Assembly: GCF_932526225.1 (NCBI RefSeq)
Contig: NC_064038.1
Span: 4,650,001-4,714,000, forward strand
Reading direction: 5' to 3'
From: Nematostella vectensis
Taxonomy: Eukaryota > Cnidaria > Anthozoa > Actiniaria > Edwardsiidae
Length of the DNA stretch: 64,000 nt
Shown in pieces: positions 27,371 to 40,500 of this stretch; the first letter of the stretch is position 1; each line of letters starts with the position of its first letter. The translations under genes and the position numbers were made by a program. The notes beneath the pieces are model-generated. The model did not search any database, was not told the DNA's origin, and saw nothing but the letters and a program-made list of their open reading frames with translations.

Positions 27371-30300
27371 ATGGGCAAAGGGGTTACATTTGAGATTGTT
27401 TTGAACAGAAAGAACAGGATTTATCATCCCGGGGAGGTCGTTTCTGGGGAGTGCGTCGTGTATTCGAAAGAGAGTTTAAAGTTTCGCAGTGTCCATGTCG
27501 AGTTCCACGGAGAAGCGCGTACAAATTGGGATGAAATTGAGAACTACACAACCACGCACAAAAATGAGGAGGTTTATTTCAACAAAAAGACATCCTTATT
27601 GGCAAATGGTGAGTTAATGCTAAGTGGGGTTTATTGAGCTATTTTCTCTTTTAAAATTCATTATCAAAGGGTTTTATACTCGACTGCTAGTGTTTCTTCA
27701 GTGGAACGCTATTGTCATGCAAGCACAGGTAACCCAAAAGACGCGGTCAACTCGCAATAAGCCTGCGCAACAGGTTTTTTTTAAGAGCTTGCTCTAGATT
27801 TGGCAATTGAGGATGTTGAGGATGCCGCTTGCACAAAGCCCATCATGATAATAAAGGGATTATTGTTTATTTCATTTTATCACCAAAAGACACTGATATA
27901 AAAGGTGAATTCACAGTGCGACCACCACAGTCTCTGGAACTTTCCTCGATCATAAATTCAGTCAAATGAGTCTCCATATTTCCTCGTTATTTAGCCCCTT
28001 TTCCGATAATGTGCCTCTTTTATGTATAACGGACTTTCTTGAGCCCGAGAGTTCTTAATGGAGATATCCGCTTAATGGAGGTTTCTGGTTTCGCGACTTT
28101 TGAAAATGAAAGCTAGTTAATAGGGGAATGGTTACGAAACCCGGCGAACTTCAAAGGGTGAAATCTTTATTTGGTTTTTGGCCCTGTCTCACGTGGTTGT
28201 GAGATTGTTTAATAGAGCTCTACATAAGACCGCTAGATGTCCCGGTGTCCCTGCCATTTGTCGTGTATATTCGTATTTTTTAATTAATGTTTAATTGCAA
28301 AGCTAATAAAATAAATAGAATAAAAATACTCTCTGAAGAATTTAAACTCCGTTCGTTTGAAGATCGCCGGGTTTCGGGCCATTTTCCTCTATGTAGAGCG
28401 ATGTTCTGAGGTATCCCCTTAACGGACGTTTGTTGTATAGTCCATCTGTATCAGGCTGTACTTATCTACTTATCAGGTTACGTTTATAATTTTGCAGGAG
28501 ATAAGAAAGGGGCAGTCAGCGTTCTATCGGCAGGTAGGCATGCGCTAGAATTTTCCTTCAAAATACCACCATTCAGTCTCCCATCGTCCTTTGAGAGCAC
28601 ACATGGTCACGTGAGGTACTATTTGCGTGCGCGAATCAGTCGTCCTTGGCGCTTTGACGAGGTTATCAAGCTACAAGTCCACGTGATCGACTTGATAGAT
28701 GTCAACTCTCCCAGACTTCTCGTAAGTATACGATTTTTAAGCTTTTAATAAGGAACCGACCATTATCGTAACGCAAAGTAATTATCTCCCAAAAAAGTAT
28801 TGGCTATGGCAAATCCTGCTCAAAAGGCACAGCGAAATAAAAAAAAATAAAAAAACAGCCCAAGTGGCTGTGCAAGGCGAATATCCAGTATATTCAAGTA
28901 TAAGAAACCGATCTTAAAATGTTACAAGAGCAAAAAGAAAAATAATGCGCGTATGACTCGAAAATAGTTACCCGGCTAACAGAGCTTTTTTTCTGTTTGT
29001 TTCTCAGTTCACTTATCCGTGTCAGGTCTCCCTGCGGACACAAACAAACGAGAACGCGAAAGAACAGAGACGCGACAGGGATAAGTGCACTGCCCGGGGG
29101 GGGGGGGGGTCTTCAATGTAAAAGAGGTAGGGATGTTCGTCGGAAAATTCGACAAAAAAACCTAAAAAATACCTACATGACCAAAAATTGCTACCCTAAA
29201 CAATACCTCTAGATCCTTAAAAAAGACTTAAAAAGAAAAGCCTTTTTTCTTTCTGATACCCCCTAATAAAAACCTGAGGCCCGATTTTGACCCCTAAAAA
29301 ATACGACGAGCATCCCTATTACCCCCTCCCCCGGGGTGCACTGATACACAAAAAAAGCTCTTCTAGCAGGGTAGCAAATAATGAGATACCGTCACCTTGC
29401 TGAGATAATAAATGTAATGATGTCCGGTATGTAGATGCCTGTATTTGGCGAGGCTCAGAAAGCCTTGAACTGCCTGTGTAACGGTACAGCGGCGCCTCTC
29501 CACGCGCTCGTGTACACGGATCGGTCCGCTTACTGTCCTGGCGAGCGACTGACCCTAACCACCGAGATACGTAATCTTCCTCTGAGAGAGCCTTACGAGA
29601 CGAGCGTGTACTTGGTGCAGGGCATCACTTACAAGTCTAGCTGTGGAAGGACGAGAAGCGTCAATAAACAGGTCAGCGATGTGTGAGTAACAGCCATATT
29701 GATTTTTGAAAATACCTCCATCTACATACCCTGGTTCAAGAGCCTCGAACGTCTTCCTATTTGGCCACTAAATAGAGAGACGTTCGAGGCTCTGGAACCA
29801 GGGTACCATCTACAGGAAACCCGTTCAAATTAGCTAATTTTCATACGATTAGGTCACGTCTTTGCAAACCAAGAATAGAACAAAAGTGCTAAGTACTACG
29901 AATCCCAACATCGTCCCTAGGGTCTTCTGGGTAATTTTTACTATGGCTAGCTGATAAAGCATAATTAGATTGTACGTCATGCCCAGTCTACCCACGGTCA
30001 GCTTACATTTAAATTAAAAAGGGCGGATGATTCTTAGACAAACCGAGGTGACGCAGGGCCGTAGCAGGGAGTTGGGACACTGGGGGCACGTGACCCCCAA
30101 TATTAAAAAAAATAGAAGGAAATAACCATTAGGGGCGTGGCTGTGCCTCCAATATGCTGTTATTCTGTATCGTGCCCCTCTCTCCCAATATTTCGATACC
30201 TACAACAGATTTGTGATGTCACAAAAAGAGTTGGCCATGAAGTATAGAGACGCCTCGGGACGAAACTTTAAGGGTCTGTTTGTATCTTGTTTGGACTTTT

Positions 30301-32078
30301 GCGGCTGCCACCCCCGCAAATATATACAAGTTTGCAAATTTTCTGATTCACTGATCACTGATTTCGCCGGATTTTTGTTAAAGATAACAGTACGCGCCTG
30401 TGGGTGTATCTGATTCCCAGATTTTTAACCTTCCTCTCTTTATTTATTCATAGGTCAAAGTTCTTCAGCGCTCTTCGATGTCGCTTGAGTTGGACGAGTT
30501 TGAAGTCCCGGATGTCGTTCCGACCATGAGGAATTGTGGGATAGTATCTATATGCTACCACCTCAAGGTACCAAGAGCGCAGAGCATGCCGGACACAACG
30601 CGACAGGACTCGAAGACCACCTGGACGACACGACTGTAAACGTGTCGACCTGGACTTGGACGACAAGACTGTAAACAGTGCATATACTGACGGGAAAACA
30701 ACAATGACTGACGGAATTATTGAACAAAGTGTTTCATTACTTATAAGCATATTTTCGAAGTGTTTGCGCGCAGTAGTGTACAATTTTGCGTGATGTTGTT
30801 TAGGAATTCTCTAGTCTCCTCGCAGCCGCTTTACGTTTCGGTCACGCAACGGGGAAACGCTGCGTCACCGAAACTAACAGCGGCTGCGAGGAAACTAGGA
30901 ATTCTTCGGCTGATTTACATGCCTTTTGCGCCGAAACTTTACTTTAAAAATCTAAAAAAAGTCTAACAAATCACGGTAGCCTTATTTAATCATCAGCACC
31001 CCACTTGAGGGAAATCCCCTGTCCTGATGTACTGCAGTTGAATATTACCCCTCTGGCATCAGATAAAAACGCCCAATGAGGCGTTCACTCGGAGAAAATA
31101 ACAGTTCCTTGATAAGGTGGTGGCCACAGGAAAGGGCATCTCCCACTAGGGGTGTGCTAATGATATATTCAATTCCTCTGCGCTACATCTAATATATTTA
31201 CGTTGTTGTTGTTTACTTTAAGGTTATCGTCGCCGTTGCCCATGGTCACGGTTCCGGTGTCAATCTTGAGGTGGAGCTTCCTATCACTATAGCAACCATA
31301 CCGCTTAGAAAGTCCTGCGGGCTCATCAATAAGTTAGTCCCATATTCTCGACTGACTCAAAAGTCTAAGTTTTCCATGAAGACTTTCGTCGGTATAAAGC
31401 ACGGTAAGGAGGTTACACAGGAATATTCTTTTTTTTTAATGACATCGTGAAGTTGTCATCACTGTTGCATGCATGAAGCAAAAGGGGGTATTAGTTATCA
31501 GTCAATCCCATGAACCTCGAAATATTGTTCGGGCACGATATAGAAACATTAAGAAAATGTTTGGGTGAGGGGAGGGGGGGGGGGGGGGACAGCCACGACC
31601 CCTAGAAATATTGTGGGGACCCTGATCCGACCACATGTTACTCTCAATGGTAACCCAGGCAACTTTGCCTGGCAACCTTGAACAGCCCTTCCACAATGTA
31701 AATCCTTGATGGTTTTCCTTTTCCTTTCCCCCAAACGTTTGGTCAGGCAATACTCTTTACTGTAAAGACAAAATACTCTTTTCATTAAAAACAAAATGGG
31801 AATATTCAAACTACCCGTAACCCTCTCTGCAGGTGTCTTTAAACGTCACAAAAACGGGATGAAATCCGAATTGCTTTTTGGGCTTCCTGTGTTGAACAAA
31901 TTCCTTTTAAAAAGGGAAGGACAGGGCCCCCAAGCGCCTTCTTTTCTGGAGCTTTCTGGGCAAAAAAGATGCCTGGAGGAGGGTAGTTTTCTATACTTGC
32001 TATGCCTGATATTGCACTTCTCTTTTAGTACTCGCAACTGGATCCCCTGGCTACCCTCTACCAGCTGTAGCGACGTGA
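27371..32078 (+). CDS. Alpha-arrestin (ARRDC-type) gene B, six exons
   Basis: Exons 27371-27608, 28498-28721, 29435-29680, 30454-30567, 31223-31403 and 32029-32078, with the same phases and length as gene A. Coding differences from A are few (for example Thr to Ile after DEV in exon 2, and ETSVYLVQG instead of ETCVYLVQS in exon 3), and no lesion is seen. The upstream sequence is not the ancestral arrestin promoter: it is ARMC6 intron 1 plus the 69-bp filler, with the orphan ARMC6 exon 604 bp away. Expression control may therefore differ from gene A. Confidence 0.87.
29727..29805. repeat. Hairpin MITE in arrestin B intron 3
   Basis: Copy of 8386-8464, with a better-matched stem (GACGTTCGAGG). 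Confidence 0.75.
30802..30905. repeat. Hairpin MITE in arrestin B intron 4
   Basis: Copy of 9462-9565 with compensating differences in the loop-side stem. Confidence 0.75.
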
Positions 32079-32531
32079 CGATCACAACCTGCTAGATCCA
32101 GTCCCCTATCGGAGACGTAGACACACGCTCGTTTGATGAGCTACAGAGGCATGTGCAGAGGTGTTCCCTACCACTCCCGCCCAGCAAATGAAAAATAATA
32201 ATAGGTTTATGGAATTTTCATACCATTGTAATATAAAGATCAAAATTAGCTTTTTTTATTTTGTAATTTGGTTACTGGAGAGTAGTGTAAATAGGGTTTG
32301 TATAGTACAACGGAGATTAACATACTTTTTATCATAGATATACTTTTGTGAACTAAATAAAAAAAACTAATAGCATATCATGCTTGTTATGTGCTCTCCA
32401 GCCAGGCCTGTGGCCGGAGGGGGTTTCAACGAGCCACCTGGTTCCAAAGGTGGCAAAAGAGGGGTTGGGACAGCACTTTTCCAATTGGTGTTATGAGGAT
32501 ATGTAATATTTACCAGAGATTTTGGGTGGAG

Positions 32532-33235
32532 GCCACTCCCACCTAATAAAAGCTACCAAAGAATCACATCTAGAGCGGCCTCTCCTCACCTTATAAGGGC
32601 TAACAGGCAATCACGTCTAGAGCGGCCTCTCCTCACCTTATAAGGGCTAACAGGCAATCACGTCTAGAGCGGCCTCTCCTCACCTTATAAGGGCTAACAG
32701 GCAATCACGTCTAGAGCGGCCTCTCCTCACCTTATAAGGGCTAACAGGCAATCACGTCTAAAGTGGCCTCTCCTCACCTTATAAGGGCTAACAGGCAATC
32801 ACGTCTAGAGTGGCCTCTCCTCACCTTATAAGGGCTAACAGGCAATCACGTCTAGAGCGGCCTCTCCTCACCTTATAAGGGCTAACAGGCAATCACGTCT
32901 AGAGTGGCCTCTCCTCACCTTATAAGGGCTAACAGGCAATCACGTCTAGAGTGGCCTCTCCTCACCCTATAAGGGCTAACAGGCAATCACGTCTAGAGCG
33001 GCCTCTCCTCACCTTATAAGGGCTAACAGGCAATCACGTCTAGAGTGGCCTCTCCTCACCTTATAAGGGCTAACAGGCAATCACGTCTAGAGTGGCCTCT
33101 CCTCACCTTATAAGGGCTAACAGGCAATCACGTCTAGAGTGGCCTTTCCACCTAATGAATGCTAACAAGCAATTACGTCTAGAGAGACATCTCCACCTAA
33201 TAAGCGATATCAAGCAATCGCATCTAGAGCGGCCT
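32532..33235. repeat. 47-bp minisatellite, about 15 units (unit B)
   Basis: Same unit as 11063-12335 with about half the copy number. Confidence 0.94.
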
Positions 33236-34512
33236 TTTGAGATGAAACAAAACAGACATCAAAGCGTTTTTACTGTCATTTAATCAATTCAAAAATATCA
33301 AAAAAACAATCCCTTTCAAATAGATTATTCTTACTATCTAATTGTTTTACTGCATCTTTTTGGTGGTACATATACCACTCACAGACTGACATACATTGCA
33401 CCAAAATTTCTTCAACTCAATGCATCAACATTTCTTCAACTCAAATTTCTTTAACTCAACTCAAGAATTTCTCAAGATGAGGGTGGCGGGTGCCACCTTA
33501 AAAAATGAGCATCAAAATATGAAACATAGGTCTGGGGGAAATTTGTGAATTTGGACTCCTACACATTTTCTTTAAAACAGGAAGGACACCTCCCTCATGG
33601 TCCTCCATTACAGTGTAAACAAGACAGGTTTACCTACGAGTGCATTTGAATTATTGCTGCTCATATATGCGTATTGCAGTTTAGCTGTTTGCTTCGTGCC
33701 GGCATACATACTATATTGGTAATATATATTCCCTTTATCCCTTTATCAAACGATTTAGTATTTACAAGATTTTTGTGGTGATGGGGATCTCCATGCTATA
33801 GAAATAATATTTACAAAAAAGCTATTACTAGAATGTACTTTTCATGTGAAAATTAGAAAATTTATGAAAAAATCCTAGGTTAGATACCTATTTGCTACAC
33901 TTGATACACCTTGTTGTATTTGCTACACCTTAAATAAATTGAAAAATGGAAATAACACTCAATCAATGAGTGAATTTAAACTGGTTTTCATAAACCGGTG
34001 AAACAAATGGCAATAGTGAAAGTGTAATAAAGCCAGCACAAGGGAGATCAAATACATGAGAGTGTATTAGTGCTAAATAAGCTAAAGTGTGTTTCACAGC
34101 TTTATGAGAACCACTCATTATCTCCCTTGGCGTGTACCCAGATTTGCTAGGGGGAGGAGGATGGTACACAATCATGGGTGTCATATGGATAGAGATTTGC
34201 TAGGGGGGGGATCATAAGAAACGATCTACCTTTTGGCACCTAAGATCCTGTGTACTCATCGCCATCTGTTCATTATCCTTTCCTTACAATGGTAGGTACA
34301 ATGGTAATACTAAACCAAACCTACTGTTCTCTAAATCTATGATAGTCGGACGAAAATTTCAAGAAAAAATTTGTCAAGTTCAAGGTACAAATGCTACTAT
34401 AAATGATGTATGGTATTGATGATTCCCAAAGCAAGGAAGAATATCAGAGCACATTTCCCATGGCACTAGTATGATACAGTGGTCCCCAACTAATCAACCT
34501 GTGATTCAAGCT
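33236..34512. other. AT-rich spacer, unit B
   Basis: Counterpart of 12336-13605; no gene seen. Confidence 0.5.
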
Positions 34513-37500
34513 TTAGAGATTTTCATTTTCATCATCCGTATTAGTGAGAAGATGCTTCTCCTGGCTGCGCTGACGTTTTTTCTCCCTCCGTCTGATTCTG
34601 TCTTTCTCCCGTTTATATCCTTTCCTCCTCCGGATGCGGCGGTAACAGCAGTATATGCAACATCCAAGGCTGATGAGGATGACACCCACAAGTGACGGCA
34701 CAACAATGATCAACACATAGCCTGAAACAATCAAATTTATACATTACATCATCTCAGAGGAAAGAAAAAAGTGGTTTACCTCTCTCTTTCCCCGCTAGCA
34801 GAGGCCTCTTTTCTCTGTATTTCCCTGGGCTGGAGTTCGCAAGGAAAAGAGACCTCTGCCATGGGTTGCAAGTTCGTTTGATCAAACTGCCGTCCACCAT
34901 CGTGGATGGGAGATCCAGAGCGCATGCTCCATTTATTAATTACTGGCCAATATTCGAGCCCACAATGACTAGCTCATGTGAGAAGCGTATATCCACTGTG
35001 GGATAATAATACTGCATTCAAAACGGCGTCCTCCATAGAAATATCACGAGACAAATTATAAAAGAAGCCATTCAATGCCTTATCTTCATTCAGAATTTCT
35101 TCTTTTTTGACTAACGGGTCAATCGACCGTTTACAGCTTTTGCATATTCTTCTGAAATTAGCTGATCTAAGTTTACCAAAAAGATTTGTAACATTTTCTT
35201 AGAGTCCAACTGTGCGATATCTACATTGAAGAAACTTGCCTGTGCCCAGATGTCTTGAAACGTATTCCACAAACAAGACAAAACTTGTCTTTGCTGCGTT
35301 TGCTGTTCAATCTTTTTAGTCACGTTTTAGGTGATTGAAATTGAACAGATGTTTTCTTTTTTCGAAGAGGAGAACTAACCGGAGTTTGATTCATAATTTG
35401 CAACAAAAATTTGCATATTGACAGCTTTCTCGCGATGGTACGGGTTTTGGCACGGGGGGGACTGGGGGGTTTCATAGAAACGAGTGGGAGGCGCGAATCG
35501 CCCCTCCGGGCCTCCCAGCCCCGTCTCAGGCTTGGGAGGCGCGAATTTTTGCTTGAATTGCTCCCAATCCCCCCGTTTGGTCGTTCAATTATGCTTGTTT
35601 TCATGACTTTGAAATTCTCTCGGGATTTCTCTGCTAAAGCAGCAACGATAGGGCGATGCCATTGAGGGAATACGGCGATAAATGGCATCATGTATCTCAT
35701 TTTATCGAACGCTCGATCATCGGCCATAGGTCTACGATTTTACGGCAGTCCTTGTTTGCCACAGAAGCCTCCTGTTTCCGAAATACAGTTTCAAAGAGGC
35801 GATCGAACTCTTTAAAAACACCATCTACAAAGGCATCCTCCTCTTTCCCATCGGTTGTTACTGAAAGTTTCCAGCCAATCATTTCAGATCTAATTTCATG
35901 TTTGAGTCGAGCCGCCATCTTGGATAATTGAGCTTGGTACGTCATGACATACGTTTTTAAGAACTTTCTGACTCGCACTCTAATGAATAAAGCTGTTATG
36001 AAGTATCATGGCTATATTTTTCCAATAATGCAGTTCGAACCCCCAAGGACTTGCAATTAGACCTCCGTCTGTCCTGTGGTATACCGAGCGTTCGAAGCAT
36101 GAAGTGCGGAAAAGATTATTGCGGGTCGCTAGAGGTCGGCCACGCAAACACGTGCGGCCAGAGGTGCATGGACACCTACTGCAAGGTGCACCTCCAAAGG
36201 CTCCGTAAGGGCAGCCCCCTCCCCGTGCCGTGCAGGATCTGCGGCATAGGGACTCAGTCGGAGACGCGGTTGTGCCGCCCCTGCGGAGCGAATCGTGAAG
36301 GGCAAAGGATGCGTGGCGTCGAGAGGCGCGCTCGGGAATGGTTCGCACTCGTTCTGTCTGACATCGCAGCCCGCGGTACGGGCAATTAGAAACTGGGTGG
36401 CACAAGGCATACCCAAACGCTCGTCCTGTCTGACATCGCGGCCCGCGATACGAGCGATTAGAGACTGGGTGGCACAGGCATACCCAAACACTCGTCCCGC
36501 CGGCTGTGATACGGGCAATTAGAGACTGGGTGGCACAAGGTGTACCCAAACACTCGTCCCGCCGGCTGTGATACGGGCAATTAGAGACTGGGTGGCACAA
36601 GGTGTACCCAAACACTCGTCCCGCCGGTTGTGATACGGGCAGTTAGAGACTGGGTGGCACAAGGTGTGCCCAAACATGGACGCTTACATAGAGGAGGTTC
36701 TCAATAGCATGCGTGACAAAGAGGCGCCCGCCTTGCTGGCAGGGCTGGTCCAGAACATCCTGGACGAGGACATCCCCGACGATGTCAAACACAAGCTGCT
36801 TAAGCCGCTCGTACCGGCGAAAGTGTGGACAGAGGAAGTCTGGCGCGAGTTCGACCCTTTGCTGCCGGGACGGCGACAAAAGGGCCCAGAGAGCTTAGAC
36901 CCCGAGAAGTACTATTCTCTGTTCGCCGGCGGCGCCCATCTTCGGTTCCCAAGCGTGGATGCCACTCTTCGGGGCCGAGACATAAGCGCCGGTGTTTACC
37001 AGGAGATACGAGATCTTGGTGGAGCAGGTGTCATTGCTCTAAAGCCGGTTATGCGGGGTCCTGACATTAATGACGATGGCTCGGCGTGGTGGGTCTCGCA
37101 CGAGCGGGAGTCTCTGCGGGCAAACGCAGTGTTGCCACCGGTGCTCGAGATGGTGGACCCCGACCGGCGCTACAGACTCTTAACGGTCGTTGGTAAGGCC
37201 CCCGCAGAGCCATTGGCGCCAATCACAGAGGAGGAAGGGCGCTTGGAGTACAAGATCGGTGGGTCGTTAGTCAAAAGAGGGGGCCAAATCGCAGTCGGTG
37301 CCCTGGAAGGCATCGATGCGGGTATTTGGGAGAAAGGACGAGAGTACCTCGTCTACGTGAGATACGAGCTTCGCCCTCTACCTGACCAAAGTGGTGAGCC
37401 TGGGCCAATGTTTGAGCGAGAGGGGAGTGACGCCTTCGCTAACTGTGTTGTGATCTATGTTGCCGACTTCTTGAGGAATCGCGGCACCTCGCGCTCCCTT

Positions 37501-40500
37501 GGTCTAACCAAGACACGAGGCAAGATCCTCGAGCGATTCGACAAGAAGCTGGCCACTACGGGATGCACCAAAGAAGACCTCTTTGAGATGGAAAAGAAGC
37601 TCGAGGTAAAGCTAGTAGCCGTGGACGCCCTGGGTAACGTCCTGTGGGACTCGGGGAAGTACACGGCCTAGACTTCGAGGCTGAGGGGGATCTTTGTTCG
37701 TTATGTCAGGGGAAGGCAGCGCCTCGCGCTACCAGTGCCGCCACAAAAACGCGCGAGGCAGAAGTGCGAGAGGTGCTCAATCGCTTTATAAACAGGGCGA
37801 TCCCCAGAAGCACGAGGGTCTGGCTGTGTGGGCGCGTTATAGTCACGCACGAAGGCAAACTGTACCGATCGGGACAAGACGGATGGGCTATCGACAGGGC
37901 GTTTACAGACGAGACTGGATATGATCCTCAATGGCTCCCTGATGACCACCAAGCCTACCAAGAGTACACCGAAGCCACGCACTCGATGGGCGGTGCAATA
38001 GGGTATCGCTTCAAGAAGTTGACCCAAAGAGAGAACATCAGGCCAACGCCTCTTAAATACAGGGACGTCTGGCGAGCGGCGCAGGTTGAGTCCAAAGTGT
38101 GGAATAGCAAGGAAAACATAGGGGCGCAGCCTCATGCGCACATCGACATGAGTGCGGCGTACCTAGGATGCGAGGACAGTGTCTTCGGCGGCGCCTCGGA
38201 CGCCATTGATCTGGTACGGAAATACGGCTTCCCTACGAACGTTTATCGTATCGCGGATGTTGTGGGACAGCCATTGAGCGAGGTTCTTCAACTAACCGGG
38301 GCCATTCAGCTGACCGAGTGGGAGTTCTCTGAGGCCTGCCACCCCTACACTTCCGGGAGGGTGGGGCAGCACTTGAAGCGTAACGAGGGCTGGATCACCA
38401 CGCCAGAGCTCAAGGACCTGTAAGACTCGGGTGACCTCGTCATGGCCACGGCGAGGGAGGTGTTGTATAGCGTCGGAAAAACGGACTCCATCAAGTTCCC
38501 CCACTCCATCGCGTGCCGCCCCGGCGGCGAAGACTCGCAGTACCCTGAGGGTCGATATCTCGCTGTCCGTTTCGTAGGCAAGTGCGCTCGCCATGGCGAC
38601 GAGTCCTCGATCGTAGTCCGCGCCCGTGAAGAAGCCGCGTATCTGACAAACCTCCTTGTGGGCACCGACCACTTATTTAACTTCAGCCTTCATGTACTCT
38701 TTCATCTTCTCTTCTGAGAGCTCCGCGCCGTAGTCATGCAGGATAGCTTTCATGTCCGCCTTGCTCGGGGTATAGAAGACCACCAAGGCCGCGATGTTCT
38801 CACGGAACGGCTTAGTGATGCTGGTGAGCTGCTGCGTGATCACCCACACGCTAATACCCACGTGGCGCGCGCTGAACGCCAAGTTGACGAGCTGGTCAGA
38901 GCGCCTCTTTACGTCTTTCGAGGCCGCACAGTCGTCGAGTATGATTAGCGTATTAGTGCCTTCGAAGAGAGCGGAGACAAACCTCAGCAGTATGTCGATC
39001 TGACCCGCCTCAGGTGCGATGACAAACAGACGATTGTCGCCCTCGCCGAGGGTAGTCAAACTTGCCCCGGAAAGGGCCGCGCAGCCGGTCCACTATGAAT
39101 CGGGTCTTCCCGCATGATGTCGGGCCCACGATGAGAGCGTTAAATGGGATGTTTTTCGGGTCCATACCGCGCAGAAACTGTCTGTGCTCAGTATTGTATG
39201 GACTCTAGCTGTCCGTTCATAAGGTTCATTTGGGCGTCGGCCACCACAAACACGTGACAGTTTACGGTACCCGTGCCGCTTGCCGTGCGTTTTATCTCGA
39301 GGTGCACACCGTCGCGGGTATTGAGCAATTGGAGACCACCCCCATGGATAGCACTGTCGTCCGTCGTTCAAAGGTCGATCCACAGAGCAAACTTGTTATC
39401 GCCATAGAACGACTCGGGGCCGATTGCCGAGGCGGCAGGTGCTCCGTTGTGCCCCCCGGGGAGGGGCGGACGAACCGCCTTTTCGCCTCCCTCCAGAAAT
39501 CCGTGGGGCGCAGCCCCTGGCTGAAGACCTTGTTTGGCATGCCGTCGATTGTAACGCGAACGCTCTTGATGTCGGGGTACACGAACTTCTCAGAGTCGCG
39601 AGCCCCTGCTGTGTATGGCTCCACAAAGAGGAGCAATAGACCACTCATAGAACTTCGCGGCAGGTTGACACTCTCGTTGATTATGCTGTCCGTCCCTTTG
39701 CTAATCATGGAGGTCTTGTGAAGGTTCACTTGATTGTAGAAGAACGTTGTGCCGTTTTGGTAGGCGGCGGCTGCAGACCTCGCGAGGTTGTTGTCCCTCA
39801 GGCTTTCGTATTCCAGCTCTAGATTTTTGATGCCATAGGATAATTTGGTAGCATCGCTTCCGACTACTACCTGGTCAACCGTTGCGAGCGTGATCTCGAA
39901 GAGCAGCGCCTCGGAGAGCGCCCTTGGGTACAGTACGCCGTGGTCCGTCAGCAGGGAATGGTCTAGCGGGACGGTGTACTTCGCCCCGTGGGCGGCGTTT
40001 AGAGCGTTCTCCTTGGCGTTACTAGCCGCTTTATCGCCAGCCTTGGAGCGAAGATTGCGCATGTTTTCTGACTGTATGCCCTGCTCCAGGCGGTCCTCTC
40101 TCTCGATCATGGACAGGTAAAGCTCCTCATACGTCTTGAAGACGTCGTAGCGGTTGGTGTCCTGGAGCGTTTCTCCTGCAAACGTGATTTTCAGGCGGCT
40201 CACAAGATTTCGGCCGACGTTGTTCACGACGGTATTATTCTCTCGGCCTGAGACGGAGAGATCGAGACCGACCCTCAAGGAGCCAGGCACGAGCGTGACG
40301 CCTTCCGATAGCTTTGGGACCGCCACATATAGCGTCTCGCCTGGGGAGGCCGTCGACGGGTTGAGAGTGACCCGGTGAACAGTTCTCTCGGCTTTCAACC
40401 CCAGAGTTCTGCGTGTTCGTTGGGGGTCAAGTTTATCTCTGACTGACATCCCTATTACGTATATTATATGTCATATACGTATGTGTACATAAAGTACGAA

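Noticed and set aside
39292-39440. Extended C-terminus of the capsid-like ORF in copy B
   Set aside because: Produced by a 1-base loss in a C run; comparison with copy A shows the tail is out of frame.
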